Source: an uncultured Paracoccaceae bacterium
Lineage (GTDB): Bacteria > Pseudomonadota > Alphaproteobacteria > Rhodobacterales > Rhodobacteraceae
Assembly (NCBI GenBank): GCA_947500135.1
Contig: CANMQX010000005.1
Span: forward strand, 372,001-436,000
Length of the DNA stretch: 64,000 nt
Reading direction: 5' to 3'
Each line of letters begins with the position of its first letter. Positions within the stretch are counted from its first letter, which is position 1. This document shows positions 24,535-33,716 of the stretch, piece by piece. The position numbers and the translations under genes were made by a program. The notes beneath the pieces were generated by a model. The model had not been told where the DNA came from and made no database searches. It worked only from the letters and a program-made list of their open reading frames with translations.

Positions 24535-24990
24535 ATGACGCGCGTGCATTATGACGCATTGGCAAAAACAGTAGCCGCCCTGACTGATGGTGAGGAGGAT
24601 GTTATCGCGCTGATGGCCACGCTTGCCTGCGAAGTGCATCACAGTGATGATCGGTTTGATTGGACCGGGTTTTACCGCGTCGTCGCGCCTGAATTGATGA
24701 AGATCGGCCCGTATCAAGGTGGGCATGGCTGTTTGGTGATCCCGTTTTCGCGGGGCGTTTGCGGAGCGGCCGCCCGGAGCGGCGAGGTCCAGTTGGTTGC
24801 CGATGTGGAGGCGTTTGAAGGCCATATTGCCTGTGCATCATCCACCCGGTCAGAGATTGTTTTACCCGTATGGGATAAGGCCGGAACTCTGATTGCCGTG
24901 TTTGATATCGACAGCAATCAGCCGGATGCCTTTGATGATACGGATGCCGCTGCGCTGACCGGAATTTTGCAATCTGTGTTTGCTCAATAA
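24535..24990 (+). CDS. msrC: free methionine-(R)-sulfoxide reductase (GAF domain)
   Basis: 151-residue GAF-fold enzyme reducing free L-methionine-(R)-sulfoxide. The three catalytic-region cysteines are Cys66 (HGCLVIPF), Cys76 (GVCGAA) and Cys100 (HIACASSTRSEIV), with the spacing seen in characterised fRMsr enzymes (10 and 24 residues). DWTGFYRV and FDIDSNQPDAF are also typical. The ATG at 24535 follows GGAGAGG; an earlier ATG at 24520 is less likely. It follows the iron operon by 33 bases and could protect against oxidative damage, but is probably an independent function. Confidence 0.92.
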   Translation: MTRVHYDALAKTVAALTDGEEDVIALMATLACEVHHSDDRFDWTGFYRVVAPELMKIGPYQGGHGCLVIPFSRGVCGAAARSGEVQLVADVEAFEGHIACASSTRSEIVLPVWDKAGTLIAVFDIDSNQPDAFDDTDAAALTGILQSVFAQ

Positions 24991-24993
24991 GGC

Positions 24994-25092
24994 GAATTTC
25001 ATTTCAGCACCCTCATCGATGAAAAAGTGCTTTGGAATTTCATGGAATCGTGCTTTCTGTGAAAAAGGGAGTGTTTTTTTCATCAGGTTGCC
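24994..25092. promoter_or_regulatory. promoter region with direct repeats before the betaine-operon regulator
   Basis: Contains GAATTTCAT twice (24994-25002 and 25035-25043) and GTGCTTT twice (25027-25033 and 25050-25056). These could be operator copies for the HTH-cupin regulator whose gene begins at 25093. Confidence 0.35.
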
Positions 25093-25662
25093 ATGCTGCA
25101 CGACATGCCAAAAGAGTTGCGGACGCTGGGGGCGGATATACGCGCGCTGCGCAAGGCGCGCGGGCTGACGCTGGTTGATCTGGCGGCGTCGCTGGGTCGG
25201 TCGGTTGGTTGGCTGAGCCAGATTGAACGCGATATTTCTTCTCCCAGTGTGGATGATCTGCGCGATCTGGCGCAGGTTTTGGACGTATCAGTATCCAGCC
25301 TTTTCCGTGTGGCCGCAGCCGCTGGCGAAGAAGGCCGTATTGTGCGCCGTGATGCCCGCCGCCCGTTGGGGTCGCGCAAAGCCGGGCTGGTCGAGGCGCT
25401 GCTGTCGCCGGATCTGACCGATGATTTCGAGATGGTGCATTCCACGTTTGAGGCCGGTGCGACCCTGCCCGAAACGGTCACCCGTCCGACCCAAGAAGTT
25501 GCCTATATCCTGTCGGGTCGTCTGGATGTCTGGATCGGCGGCACTTGCTATCACCTGCGGCCCGGTGACAGTTTCCGCATCAAGGGCGAGCCTTACCGTT
25601 GGGCTAACCCCTATTCCACCACTTGCGAGGCGATCTGGGTGATCGCGCCGCCGGTCTATTGA
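25093..25662 (+). CDS. XRE-cupin transcriptional regulator
   Basis: 189-residue regulator. The N-terminal Cro/CI helix-turn-helix is at residues 10-65 (IRALRKARGLTLVDLAASLGRSVGWLSQIER), followed by a C-terminal cupin domain (about 115-185; VTRPTQEVAYILSGRLDVWIGG...LRPGDSFRIKGEPYRW). Such regulators sense small molecules through the cupin. It heads the dimethylglycine/sarcosine operon, with only 11 bases to the next gene, so it is probably the local regulator and autoregulated. Confidence 0.9.
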   Translation: MLHDMPKELRTLGADIRALRKARGLTLVDLAASLGRSVGWLSQIERDISSPSVDDLRDLAQVLDVSVSSLFRVAAAAGEEGRIVRRDARRPLGSRKAGLVEALLSPDLTDDFEMVHSTFEAGATLPETVTRPTQEVAYILSGRLDVWIGGTCYHLRPGDSFRIKGEPYRWANPYSTTCEAIWVIAPPVY

Positions 25663-25673
25663 AGGGGGCTGTC

Positions 25674-26057
25674 ATGCATACCGGCCAATGTGAATGCGGT
25701 GCTGTCGCGTTTGAGGTCAAGAACCTGCGCTCTGCTGTTACCTTTTGCCATTGCGGGCAATGTCGCCGTACCAGCGGGCATCATTGGGCGGCCACCAATG
25801 CCCCCTTTGCCGATCTGACCTTTACCCGCGATGACGGGCTGCGTTGGTACACATCTTCCGACTGGGCCAAACGCGGTTTTTGCCAGCACTGCGGATCAAG
25901 CCTGTTCTACCGGATGAATGACGAAGACGGGATCGGCATTGCGGCGGGCTGCATTGACACGCCGCATGATCTGAAGCCCGGCAAGCACATCTTTTGCGCC
26001 GATAAAGGCACTTACTACAACATTGCGGACGACGCGCCGCATATCGACAAATACTAG
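25674..26057 (+). CDS. GFA-family protein (glutathione-dependent formaldehyde-activating type)
   Basis: 127-residue GFA/CENP-V-fold zinc protein. The zinc ligands are visible as QCECGAV at the N-terminus, CHCGQCRR near residue 25 and CQHCGSSLFYR near residue 68. The ATG at 25674 follows AAGGGGG. Family members are linked to S-hydroxymethylglutathione or have unknown function. Its place before demethylating dehydrogenases, which produce formaldehyde equivalents, makes a role in handling that by-product plausible; this is inferred. Confidence 0.87.
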   Translation: MHTGQCECGAVAFEVKNLRSAVTFCHCGQCRRTSGHHWAATNAPFADLTFTRDDGLRWYTSSDWAKRGFCQHCGSSLFYRMNDEDGIGIAAGCIDTPHDLKPGKHIFCADKGTYYNIADDAPHIDKY

Positions 26058-26066
26058 GGAGCATCC

Positions 26067-28535
26067 ATGTCTGATTTTCCAACATCGGCCCGCGTGGTCA
26101 TTATCGGCGGCGGTGTGGTCGGCGTATCCACCTTGTATCATCTGGCCAAGAAGGGCTGGACCGATTGTGTTCTTTTGGAAAAGAACGAATTGACCGCCGG
26201 GTCCACATGGCATGCCGCTGGCAATTGCCCGTCGTTCAGCACCTCATGGGCGGTGATGAATATGCAGCGTTATTCGCTGGGTCTGTATAAGGGCCTTGCC
26301 GAAGAGGTTGATTATCCGATGAACTACCACGTCACCGGATCGATCCGTCTTGCCCATTCCAAAGAGCGTATGCAGGAATTTTCCCGCGCCATGGGCATGG
26401 CGAATTATCAGGGTCTGAACCTGAAACTGATGACGCCTGATGAGGCGCAGGAGATGTATCCGTTTCTGGAAACCCATGATCTGGAAGGCACGCTATATGA
26501 CCCTGATGATGGTGATATCGACCCCGCCCAGCTGACCCAGGCCCTGGCCAAGGGTGCCCGCCAGATGGGTGCCAAGATTGAACGTTTCTGCCCGGCCACC
26601 GGTGTCACCCAACAGCCCAATGGCACCTGGATCGTGCATACGGAAAAGGGCGATATCGCCTGCGAAAAGGTGGTGAACGCTGCCGGGTATTATGCCCAGC
26701 GCGTGGGTGAGTGGTTCAAGCCTTATGGTGGCCGCACCGTCCCTATGGTCACCATGTCGCATCAGTATTTCCTGACCGATGAAATCCCCGAGCTGAAAGC
26801 ATGGACCGAGGCGAATGGCCAAAAAGTCCCGCTCCTGCGCGATGTCGACAGTTCCTACTATCTACGGCAGGACAAGAACGGCCTGAACCTTGGCCCCTAT
26901 GAGCGTAACTGCAAGGCCCATTGGGTTACCCCGGACGACCCCCAGCCTGACGATTTTTCCTTCCAGCTCTACCCCGACGATCTGGAGCGGTTGGAATGGT
27001 ATATCGAAGATGCCATGGCCCGCGTGCCCTTGTTGGGCACTGCTGGCGTTGGCCGTGTGATCAATGGCCCGATCCCCTATGCCCCTGACGGTCTGCCACT
27101 AGTGGGCCCGATGCCGGGTGTGAAGAACGCGTTTGAGGCTTGTGTCTTTACCTTTGGTATCACCCAAGGCGGCGGTGCCGGTAAGGTCGCCGCCGAATGG
27201 ATCGTCGATGGCCAGACTGAGTGGGATATGTGGGCCATCGATCCCCGCCGCTACACTGACTACACCGATTTCGATTATTGCCACGCCAAGGCTGTGGAGG
27301 TTTATGGCCACGAATACGCGATGCATTTCCCGCATCACGAATGGCCCGCCGGGCGCGACAAGAAACTGTCCCCCGTCGATGCCAAGGTCCGCGAGATGGG
27401 CGGGCAGATGGGTGCCTATAACGGTTGGGAGCGGGCGAATTGGTATGCCCAAGATGGTGATGATACGTCGCTTGAAGCGACGGAAACATGGGATCGTTCC
27501 GGCCCGTGGGAACCGCGCGTCCGCGCGGAATGCGAGGCGGTGCGCGATGCCGCTGGTATCCTCGATTTGCCCGGGTTTTCGCGTTACCGGTTGAAAGGCG
27601 AAGGTGCGGCAGAATTCCTGCGCGATCTGTGTACCGGTGGTATTCCCAAGGTGGGCCGGATTGGTCTGCTGTATTTTGCCGATGATCGGGGCCGCGTTCA
27701 GACGGAAATGTCGGCGATGCGGTTGGAGGATGATTTTTTCTTTCTGATCACCGCTGCCACCGCTCAATGGCATGATTTCGAATGGCTGCGCGATCATATG
27801 CCTGCGGATGCTCCCTTTGAACTGGAAGATGTCACAACCGCATTTTCCTGCCATATCCTGACCGGTCCGAAATCCCGCGACATTCTGGCCGATTGCTCCG
27901 ATGCCGACCTGACAAAGGGTTGGCTGACCCATCAATCCGCCCAGATTGATGGCACATGGGTGCAGTTGGTCCGCGTATCCTTTGCTGGCGAACTTGGTTG
28001 GGAAATTCACAGCCAAGTCGCCGATACGGCCAAGGTGTTCGACACCGTCCTGAAGGCCGGTGCGCCGCATGGGCTGAAACCATTTGGTATGTATGCGCTG
28101 AATTCGCTTCGGCTGGAAAAGGGGTATCGTGCTTGGAAGGGCGATCTGTCGACCGACTATTCGATGCTGCAAGGCGGGCTGGACCGGTTCATCAAGCTTG
28201 ATAAGCCGCAGGATTTTCCCGGCAAAACCGCGATCATGTCCGAAATGCAGCAAGGTGTGACCAAACGCTTTGTCACGCTGACGCTAGATGCGCCGGGTGA
28301 TGCCGACGCGCCCTACATGTCCCCAATTTGGGCCGGTGAGGATGTTGTCGGCGAAACCACGTCTGGCGGTTGGGGGTATCGGGTGAATAAATCCATCGCC
28401 CTTGGCATGGTGCGCGCCGATCTGGCCACGCCCGGCACCCAGCTTGCCGTTGATATCTATGGCACCCGTTATCAGGCGACTGTGCAAGAAGATCAGCCAT
28501 TGTGGGATCCTGAAAATGCACGGATCCGAGCCTGA
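26067..28535 (+). CDS. dimethylglycine/sarcosine dehydrogenase-type FAD-GcvT protein 1
   Basis: 822-residue flavoprotein. The N-terminal FAD oxidoreductase domain starts VVIIGGGVVGVSTLYHL; GSTWHAAG (about residue 52) holds the histidine that binds FAD covalently in dimethylglycine dehydrogenase. The C-terminal half is a folate-binding GcvT-like domain (CHILTGPKSRDILAD, GELGWEIH). It would oxidatively demethylate an N-methylated amino acid, passing the methyl to tetrahydrofolate. It lies nine bases after the GFA gene and overlaps the next start (TGATG). Dimethylglycine is favoured because a similar paralogue follows in the same operon, but which takes which substrate is undecided. Confidence 0.87.
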   Translation: MSDFPTSARVVIIGGGVVGVSTLYHLAKKGWTDCVLLEKNELTAGSTWHAAGNCPSFSTSWAVMNMQRYSLGLYKGLAEEVDYPMNYHVTGSIRLAHSKERMQEFSRAMGMANYQGLNLKLMTPDEAQEMYPFLETHDLEGTLYDPDDGDIDPAQLTQALAKGARQMGAKIERFCPATGVTQQPNGTWIVHTEKGDIACEKVVNAAGYYAQRVGEWFKPYGGRTVPMVTMSHQYFLTDEIPELKAWTEANGQKVPLLRDVDSSYYLRQDKNGLNLGPYERNCKAHWVTPDDPQPDDFSFQLYPDDLERLEWYIEDAMARVPLLGTAGVGRVINGPIPYAPDGLPLVGPMPGVKNAFEACVFTFGITQGGGAGKVAAEWIVDGQTEWDMWAIDPRRYTDYTDFDYCHAKAVEVYGHEYAMHFPHHEWPAGRDKKLSPVDAKVREMGGQMGAYNGWERANWYAQDGDDTSLEATETWDRSGPWEPRVRAECEAVRDAAGILDLPGFSRYRLKGEGAAEFLRDLCTGGIPKVGRIGLLYFADDRGRVQTEMSAMRLEDDFFFLITAATAQWHDFEWLRDHMPADAPFELEDVTTAFSCHILTGPKSRDILADCSDADLTKGWLTHQSAQIDGTWVQLVRVSFAGELGWEIHSQVADTAKVFDTVLKAGAPHGLKPFGMYALNSLRLEKGYRAWKGDLSTDYSMLQGGLDRFIKLDKPQDFPGKTAIMSEMQQGVTKRFVTLTLDAPGDADAPYMSPIWAGEDVVGETTSGGWGYRVNKSIALGMVRADLATPGTQLAVDIYGTRYQATVQEDQPLWDPENARIRA

Positions 28536-28990
28536 TGCTGAGCGCCGAAATGAAAGACCTGATCGCCACGTTCCCCATGGGGTTCGTGGCGACGGTCACG
28601 CCGGATGGCGCGCCTGCGGTATCGCCCAAGGGCACGTTTCTGGTGCTGGATGACCAGACCATTGCCTATAGCGATATCCGGTCGCCCGGCACCCGCCATA
28701 ACCTGACGGCCAACCCGGCGGTTGAGGTGAACTTCATCGATCCGTTTCGCCGGATTGCCGTCCGTGCAGCAGGGTCAGCGGTTTTACATTCTAAAGGGTC
28801 GGATTGGTTTATTGCGCATCATCCGCAATGGTTGGACGCCTTTGGTGATCTTGCCAAACGTATTCGCAGTTTGGTCGAGATCACGTTGCATCATGCGCAG
28901 ATGATCTGGACCCCGCCCTATGATGACGGCGTGACAGAAGATGAGATGATTGCCACCTATAAAACCAAATTTGCAGGAATTTACCCGTGA
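28535..28990 (+). CDS. pyridoxamine 5'-phosphate oxidase-like protein
   Basis: 151-residue split-barrel flavin-binding fold protein (PNPOx-like). It starts with FPMGFVATVTPDGAPAVSPKGTFLVLD and contains SPGTRHNLTANPAVEVNFID, the family pattern for FMN-binding members, though true PNPOx substrate residues cannot be confirmed. It overlaps the genes on both sides (TGATG and GTGA), so it is an integral part of the methylglycine operon. Its role there is unknown; a flavin- or F420-dependent reductase is one possibility. Confidence 0.82.
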   Translation: MLSAEMKDLIATFPMGFVATVTPDGAPAVSPKGTFLVLDDQTIAYSDIRSPGTRHNLTANPAVEVNFIDPFRRIAVRAAGSAVLHSKGSDWFIAHHPQWLDAFGDLAKRIRSLVEITLHHAQMIWTPPYDDGVTEDEMIATYKTKFAGIYP

Positions 28991-29862
28991 CAGATATCAC
29001 GTTGCTGGATGGCGGGATGGGGCAGGAATTGATCCATCGCGCGGGTGACCGGCCAACGCCGCTTTGGTCCACCCAAGTGATGGTGGACCATCCGGGGATG
29101 GTGGCCGCTGTGCATGCCGATTACCGCGATGCGGGGGCAACCGTACATACCACCAACAGCTATGCCATTCACCATGACCGCCTTGCAGGCACCCCGCTGG
29201 AAGGTCAGTTCGCCGCATTATACGCCCGCGCGCTGCACGAGGTTTCAGGGTTTTCGCGAGTGGCGGGCGCGATTGGTCCGTTGGCCGCGTCATACCGGCC
29301 TGACCTACACCCCGATCATGAAACAGCGGTGCCGCTTTACGCGGAGGTCGCGAACGCCCTTGCACCCGGTTGCGACCTGATCATCTGCGAAACCGTGGCG
29401 TCACTGGCCCATGCCGATGCCATTCTGGATGGCGCTGCGGTCGCTGGCAAACCGATCTGGCTGGCACTGACGGTAGATGACACAGACGGCACAAAGTTGC
29501 GATCCGGCGAACTCTTGGCCGATGCCCTGCCGCTGGCGGCGGACCGGGCGGCGGCGGTTCTGGTCAATTGCTCGGCCCCGGAGGCGATAACTGCGTCGAT
29601 GGACGTGTTGGCTGATGGCGCGCTGCCCTTTGGTGCCTATGCCAATGCGTTTACCCAGATCACCAATGATTTCCTAAAGGACAAACCGACCGTCGATACC
29701 CTGACCGCCCGGCGCGATCTGGGGCCTGATGCTTATGCAAAGACAGCGCTTAGTTGGATTGCAAAAGGTGCCACGATAGTCGGCGGCTGTTGCGAGGTTG
29801 GTCCGAAACATATTGCCGCATTGGCGGATGCGATCCGCGCGGCTGGTCATAAGGTCGTTTGA
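28987..29862 (+). CDS. homocysteine S-methyltransferase family protein (betaine-homocysteine type)
   Basis: 291-residue zinc-dependent methyltransferase. N-terminal LLDGGMGQELIHRAG, VNCSAPEAI (about residue 194) and GGCCEVGPKHI (about residue 268) supply the zinc cysteines of the BHMT/MmuM family. The start is GTG at 28987, overlapping the previous stop. Between two methylglycine dehydrogenases, the natural reading is that it removes the first methyl of glycine betaine to give dimethylglycine while forming methionine. S-methylmethionine as donor remains possible from sequence alone. Confidence 0.87.
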   Translation: MTDITLLDGGMGQELIHRAGDRPTPLWSTQVMVDHPGMVAAVHADYRDAGATVHTTNSYAIHHDRLAGTPLEGQFAALYARALHEVSGFSRVAGAIGPLAASYRPDLHPDHETAVPLYAEVANALAPGCDLIICETVASLAHADAILDGAAVAGKPIWLALTVDDTDGTKLRSGELLADALPLAADRAAAVLVNCSAPEAITASMDVLADGALPFGAYANAFTQITNDFLKDKPTVDTLTARRDLGPDAYAKTALSWIAKGATIVGGCCEVGPKHIAALADAIRAAGHKVV

Positions 29863-29863
29863 C

Positions 29864-32311
29864 ATGAACATTCCAAACAAGGCTCGCGTGATTATTATTG
29901 GTGGCGGTGTCATCGGCTGTTCGGTGGCGTATCATCTGACGAAACTGGGTTGGAAAGATGTCGTGCTGCTGGAACGCAAGCAGCTGACATCGGGCACCAC
30001 ATGGCATGCCGCAGGCCTGATCGCGCAACTGCGGGCGACCGCGAATATGACGAAGCTCGCCAAGTACAGCCAGGAACTCTACGGCAATCTGGAAGCTGAG
30101 ACGGGCGTTGCAACCGGGTTCAAGCGCTGCGGTTCGATCACCGTCGCCCTGACCGAGGAGCGCCGCGAAGAGATTTACCGCCAGGCCGGGATGGCTCGTG
30201 CCTTTGGCGTCGAGGTGGAGGAGATTTCACCGCAGGAAGTGAAGAACCGTTATGAGCATCTGAATATTGATGGTGTGACTGCGGGTGTTTATCTGCCGCT
30301 GGATGGTCAGGGTGACCCGGCCAATATCGCGCTGGCGCTGGCCAAGGGTGCCCGCCAGAACGGGGCTGTCGTGGCAGAGCGCACCAAGGTCACAGGTATC
30401 AACCGCGACGGTCGCCGGGTGACGTCCGTGGATTGGCAAAGCGGTGAAGAGAGCGGTACGATTGATTGCGACATGATCGTGAATTGCGCTGGCATGTGGG
30501 GTCATGAGGTTGGCGGCATGGCGGGCGTGAACGTGCCCCTGCATGCTTGCGAGCATTTCTATATCGTCACCGAAGCCATCAAGGGCCTGACCCAGATGCC
30601 AGTACTGCGGGTGCCCGATGAATGCGCTTATTACAAGGAAGATGCGGGCAAGATGCTGTTGGGTGCCTTTGAACCCAATGCAAAACCCTGGGCGATGAAC
30701 GGTATCCCGGCCGATTTCGAATTTGACCAACTGCCCGAGGATTTCGACCATTTCGAACCGATCCTGGAGGCCGCGGTAGAGCGGTTGCCGATGCTGGCGG
30801 AGGCGGGGATTCACACGTTCTTTAATGGCCCCGAAAGTTTCACCCCCGACGATGCCTATCATCTGGGGCTGGCCCCCGAGATGGACAATGTCTGGGTCGC
30901 CGCTGGCTTTAACTCCATCGGGATTCAATCCGCGGGCGGGGCCGGTATGGCCTTATCGCAATGGATGGACGCAGGTGAAAAACCCTTTGATCTGGGCGAT
31001 GTGGATATCAGTCGCATGCAGCCGTTTCAGGGCAACAAGACCTATCTGTTTGAACGGTCCAAGGAAACGCTGGGCCTGCTTTATGCCGACCATTTCCCGT
31101 TCCGGCAAAAGGCGACGGCGCGCGGTATTCGCCGGACGCCGTTCCATCAGCATCTGCTGGATCAGGGCGCCGTCATGGGCGAACTGGCAGGCTGGGAACG
31201 TGCCAATTGGTTTGCCGATGCGGGCCAAACTCCGGAATATGAATATTCTTGGAAACGGCAGAACTTCTTTGGCAATGTCGCCGCAGAGGTCAACGCGATC
31301 CGCAGCAATGTCGGCATGTATGACATGTCATCATTTGGCAAGATTCGGGTCGAGGGTCGCGATGCGATGGCGTTCATGAACTACATTGGCGGTGGCGATT
31401 ATGACGTGCCGGTGGGCAAGATCGTCTATACCCAGTTTCTAAATAGCCGCGCGGGGATCGAGGCGGATGTCACCGTCACCCGCCTGTCCGAGACCTGCTA
31501 TCTTGTCGTTACCCCTGCCGCCACAAGGCTGGCCGATCAGACATGGATGCAGCGCCATCAGGGTGATTTCAATGTGGTGATTACAGATGTCACCGCCGGT
31601 GAAGCCGTGCTGGCAGTGATGGGGCCGAACAGTCGTGCGTTGCTGCAAAAAGTCTCGCCCGCTGATTTTTCAAACGCGGTGAACCCGTTTGGCACAGCAC
31701 AAGAAATAGAGATCGGCATGGGGCTGGCCCGTGTCCACCGGGTGACCTATGTCGGCGAGTTGGGATGGGAGGTTTACGTGTCCGCTGACATGGCTGCCCA
31801 TGTCTTTGAGGTGCTGTATGCCGCGGGGCAGGATATGGGGCTAAAGCTGTGTGGGATGCATATGATGGATGCGGCCCGGATGGAAAAAGGGTTCCGCCAT
31901 TTCGGCCATGATATCACGTCCGAAGATCATGTGCTTGAGGCAGGGCTGGGTTTTGCGGTGAAGACCGACAAACCGGATTTCATTGGCCGTGATGCTGTCT
32001 TACGCAAGCGCGAGGCCGGGTTGGCCCAACGGTTGGTCCAGTTCAAACTGACCGATCCGGAGCCGTTGCTGTACCACAACGAACCCGTCCTGCGGGACGG
32101 TGCGGTTGTAGGCTACCTGTCATCGGGTGGTTATGGGCATCATCTGGGGGCGGCCATTGGCATGGGTTACGTGCCATGCGCCCAAGCCGGTGAGCCCGTT
32201 GCCGATATGCTGGTCAGTACCTATGAAATCGACATCATGGGCACCCGTGTCCGGGCAGAGGCACAGCTGAAACCGTTTTACGATCCCAAGGGGGAGCGGA
32301 CGAAGGTCTGA
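29864..32311 (+). CDS. sarcosine/dimethylglycine dehydrogenase-type FAD-GcvT protein 2
   Basis: 815-residue paralogue of the flavoprotein at 26.1 kb. It begins with the FAD-binding RVIIIGGGVIGCSVAYHL and GTTWHAAGLIAQLRA with the covalent-FAD histidine. The C-terminal GcvT folate domain includes GEAVLAVMGPNSRALLQ and GELGWEVYVS. The ATG at 29864 comes one base after the methyltransferase stop; a longer frame from 29798 overlaps that gene. It probably takes the second demethylation step (sarcosine to glycine, or dimethylglycine), completing betaine breakdown. It ends at a GC-rich hairpin facing ctpA. Confidence 0.87.
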   Translation: MNIPNKARVIIIGGGVIGCSVAYHLTKLGWKDVVLLERKQLTSGTTWHAAGLIAQLRATANMTKLAKYSQELYGNLEAETGVATGFKRCGSITVALTEERREEIYRQAGMARAFGVEVEEISPQEVKNRYEHLNIDGVTAGVYLPLDGQGDPANIALALAKGARQNGAVVAERTKVTGINRDGRRVTSVDWQSGEESGTIDCDMIVNCAGMWGHEVGGMAGVNVPLHACEHFYIVTEAIKGLTQMPVLRVPDECAYYKEDAGKMLLGAFEPNAKPWAMNGIPADFEFDQLPEDFDHFEPILEAAVERLPMLAEAGIHTFFNGPESFTPDDAYHLGLAPEMDNVWVAAGFNSIGIQSAGGAGMALSQWMDAGEKPFDLGDVDISRMQPFQGNKTYLFERSKETLGLLYADHFPFRQKATARGIRRTPFHQHLLDQGAVMGELAGWERANWFADAGQTPEYEYSWKRQNFFGNVAAEVNAIRSNVGMYDMSSFGKIRVEGRDAMAFMNYIGGGDYDVPVGKIVYTQFLNSRAGIEADVTVTRLSETCYLVVTPAATRLADQTWMQRHQGDFNVVITDVTAGEAVLAVMGPNSRALLQKVSPADFSNAVNPFGTAQEIEIGMGLARVHRVTYVGELGWEVYVSADMAAHVFEVLYAAGQDMGLKLCGMHMMDAARMEKGFRHFGHDITSEDHVLEAGLGFAVKTDKPDFIGRDAVLRKREAGLAQRLVQFKLTDPEPLLYHNEPVLRDGAVVGYLSSGGYGHHLGAAIGMGYVPCAQAGEPVADMLVSTYEIDIMGTRVRAEAQLKPFYDPKGERTKV

Positions 32312-32325
32312 TATTTATCTGCTTT

Positions 32326-32348
32326 CGGGCGGCGCAATCCGCCGCCCG
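32326..32348. terminator. GC-rich hairpin between convergent operons
   Basis: CGGGCGGC (32326-32333) and GCCGCCCG (32341-32348) with a seven-base loop, between the dehydrogenase stop (32311) and the ctpA stop (32356). Weak T-run, but the position between convergent genes supports termination. Confidence 0.55.
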
Positions 32349-32355
32349 GAAAGTG

Positions 32356-33702
32356 TTATTGCTGCACCATGGCCGTTGGACCCAGCGCATTCAGCCCTTT
32401 GAGAATATCAATGGCATAGGCCAGTTGGTAATCGTCCTCGCGCAGTTGCGCTGCGGCTTCGGCGCGCGCCCGGTCTTCTTCGATCTGGCTGATTTCATCC
32501 TCTGTCAGGCTGTCATTATCAAGTGATCCACGCAGATCTGCCTCTGTGCGCTGGCGCGGCTGATCCTCATCTTCCTCGTCCGTAGCAGGGCGCGGGCGCG
32601 GCTGTTCCACGATGATATCGGGAGAGATGCCAAGCGCCTGAATGGACCGGCCCGAAGGCGTGTAATAGCGCGCCGTTGTCAGCCGCATCGCGCCGTCACC
32701 ACGCAGGGGCACCACGGTTTGCACCGATCCTTTACCGAATGAATTTGTCCCCACAACAATCGCCCGGCGGTGATCCTGCAAGGCACCGGCCACGATCTCG
32801 GACGCAGACGCAGAGCCGCCATTGATCAGAACAACGATTGGTTTGCCATCAGCCAGATCACCTTCCTCGGCATTCCAGCGTTCGCCATCACTGGCAGCGC
32901 GTCCCCGGGTCGATACAATCTCGCCCGCGTCCAGAAACGCGTCAGAAACGATAATCGCCTGATTCAGCAGCCCGCCGGGGTTGTTGCGCAGATCAAGGAC
33001 GATGCCGTCGATGTTGTCGATGCCGCCAGCCTCTTCGATCTGCTTTTCCATACCGTCGCGCAGGTTCGGGAAGGTCTGGTCATTAAAGGTGGTGATCCGC
33101 AGGACAACGGCATTGCCTTCGGTCCGGCTGCGCACCGCTGTCAATTTAATTGTGTCGCGGATGATCGACACGTCAAATGGCTCAACCTCGCCCTCACGCA
33201 CGATGGTGATGATAATTTCGGACCCGACAGGGCCGCGCATCATGTTGACCGCATCATCAAGGGTCAGGCCAAGCACGCTTTCCCCATCAACGGCGGTGAT
33301 GTAGTCCCCCGCGATCACACCCGCCGCATCTGCCGGTGTGCCGTCCATGGGCGACACCACCTTGACCCAGCCTTCTTCCTGCGTGACCTCGATCCCGAGA
33401 CCGCCAAATTCGCCGGATGTCTGCACCCGCATCCGGGCGGCATCATCGGCAGACAGGTAGCTGGAATGCGGATCAAGCGAGGTCAGCATGCCGTTGATCG
33501 CAGCCTCGATCAGTTCCTTGTCATTGACGTCTTCGACATAGCCAGTGCGGATGCGTTCAAAGATGTCGCCAAACAGATCAAGCTGTTCATAGACGCTTGC
33601 GTTATTCTCTGCCTCTTGCGCCAGCAGTGGGCCAGCAATCTGACTGGTGGCAACAAGTCCAAGAACCGCTCCGCCGACGGCGGCCATTATCAACTTTTTC
33701 AT
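32356..33702 (-). CDS. ctpA: C-terminal processing protease (S41, CtpA/Prc type)
   Basis: 448-residue envelope protease. It has a signal/anchor segment (residues 1-28), a PDZ domain (about 100-185; SGEFGGLGIEV...AGVIAGDYITAVDG) and an S41 catalytic domain with the Ser299/Lys324 dyad (GGSASASE and NSFGKGS, 25 apart as in E. coli Prc). An acidic low-complexity segment (about residues 380-420) follows. The ATG at 33702 is preferred to an upstream start because it begins the signal segment. It follows an EnvC-like gene, a common alphaproteobacterial pairing for peptidoglycan remodelling. Confidence 0.93.
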   Translation of the reverse strand: MKKLIMAAVGGAVLGLVATSQIAGPLLAQEAENNASVYEQLDLFGDIFERIRTGYVEDVNDKELIEAAINGMLTSLDPHSSYLSADDAARMRVQTSGEFGGLGIEVTQEEGWVKVVSPMDGTPADAAGVIAGDYITAVDGESVLGLTLDDAVNMMRGPVGSEIIITIVREGEVEPFDVSIIRDTIKLTAVRSRTEGNAVVLRITTFNDQTFPNLRDGMEKQIEEAGGIDNIDGIVLDLRNNPGGLLNQAIIVSDAFLDAGEIVSTRGRAASDGERWNAEEGDLADGKPIVVLINGGSASASEIVAGALQDHRRAIVVGTNSFGKGSVQTVVPLRGDGAMRLTTARYYTPSGRSIQALGISPDIIVEQPRPRPATDEEDEDQPRQRTEADLRGSLDNDSLTEDEISQIEEDRARAEAAAQLREDDYQLAYAIDILKGLNALGPTAMVQQ

Positions 33703-33716
33703 CACGTATCCTGTTT

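Noticed and set aside
23539-24825. 428-codon reverse-strand frame
   Set aside because: Lies antisense to the DUF1513 and msrC genes, both recognisable; no motif of its own.
27099-28253. 384-codon reverse-strand frame
   Set aside because: Antisense to the GcvT half of the first dehydrogenase.
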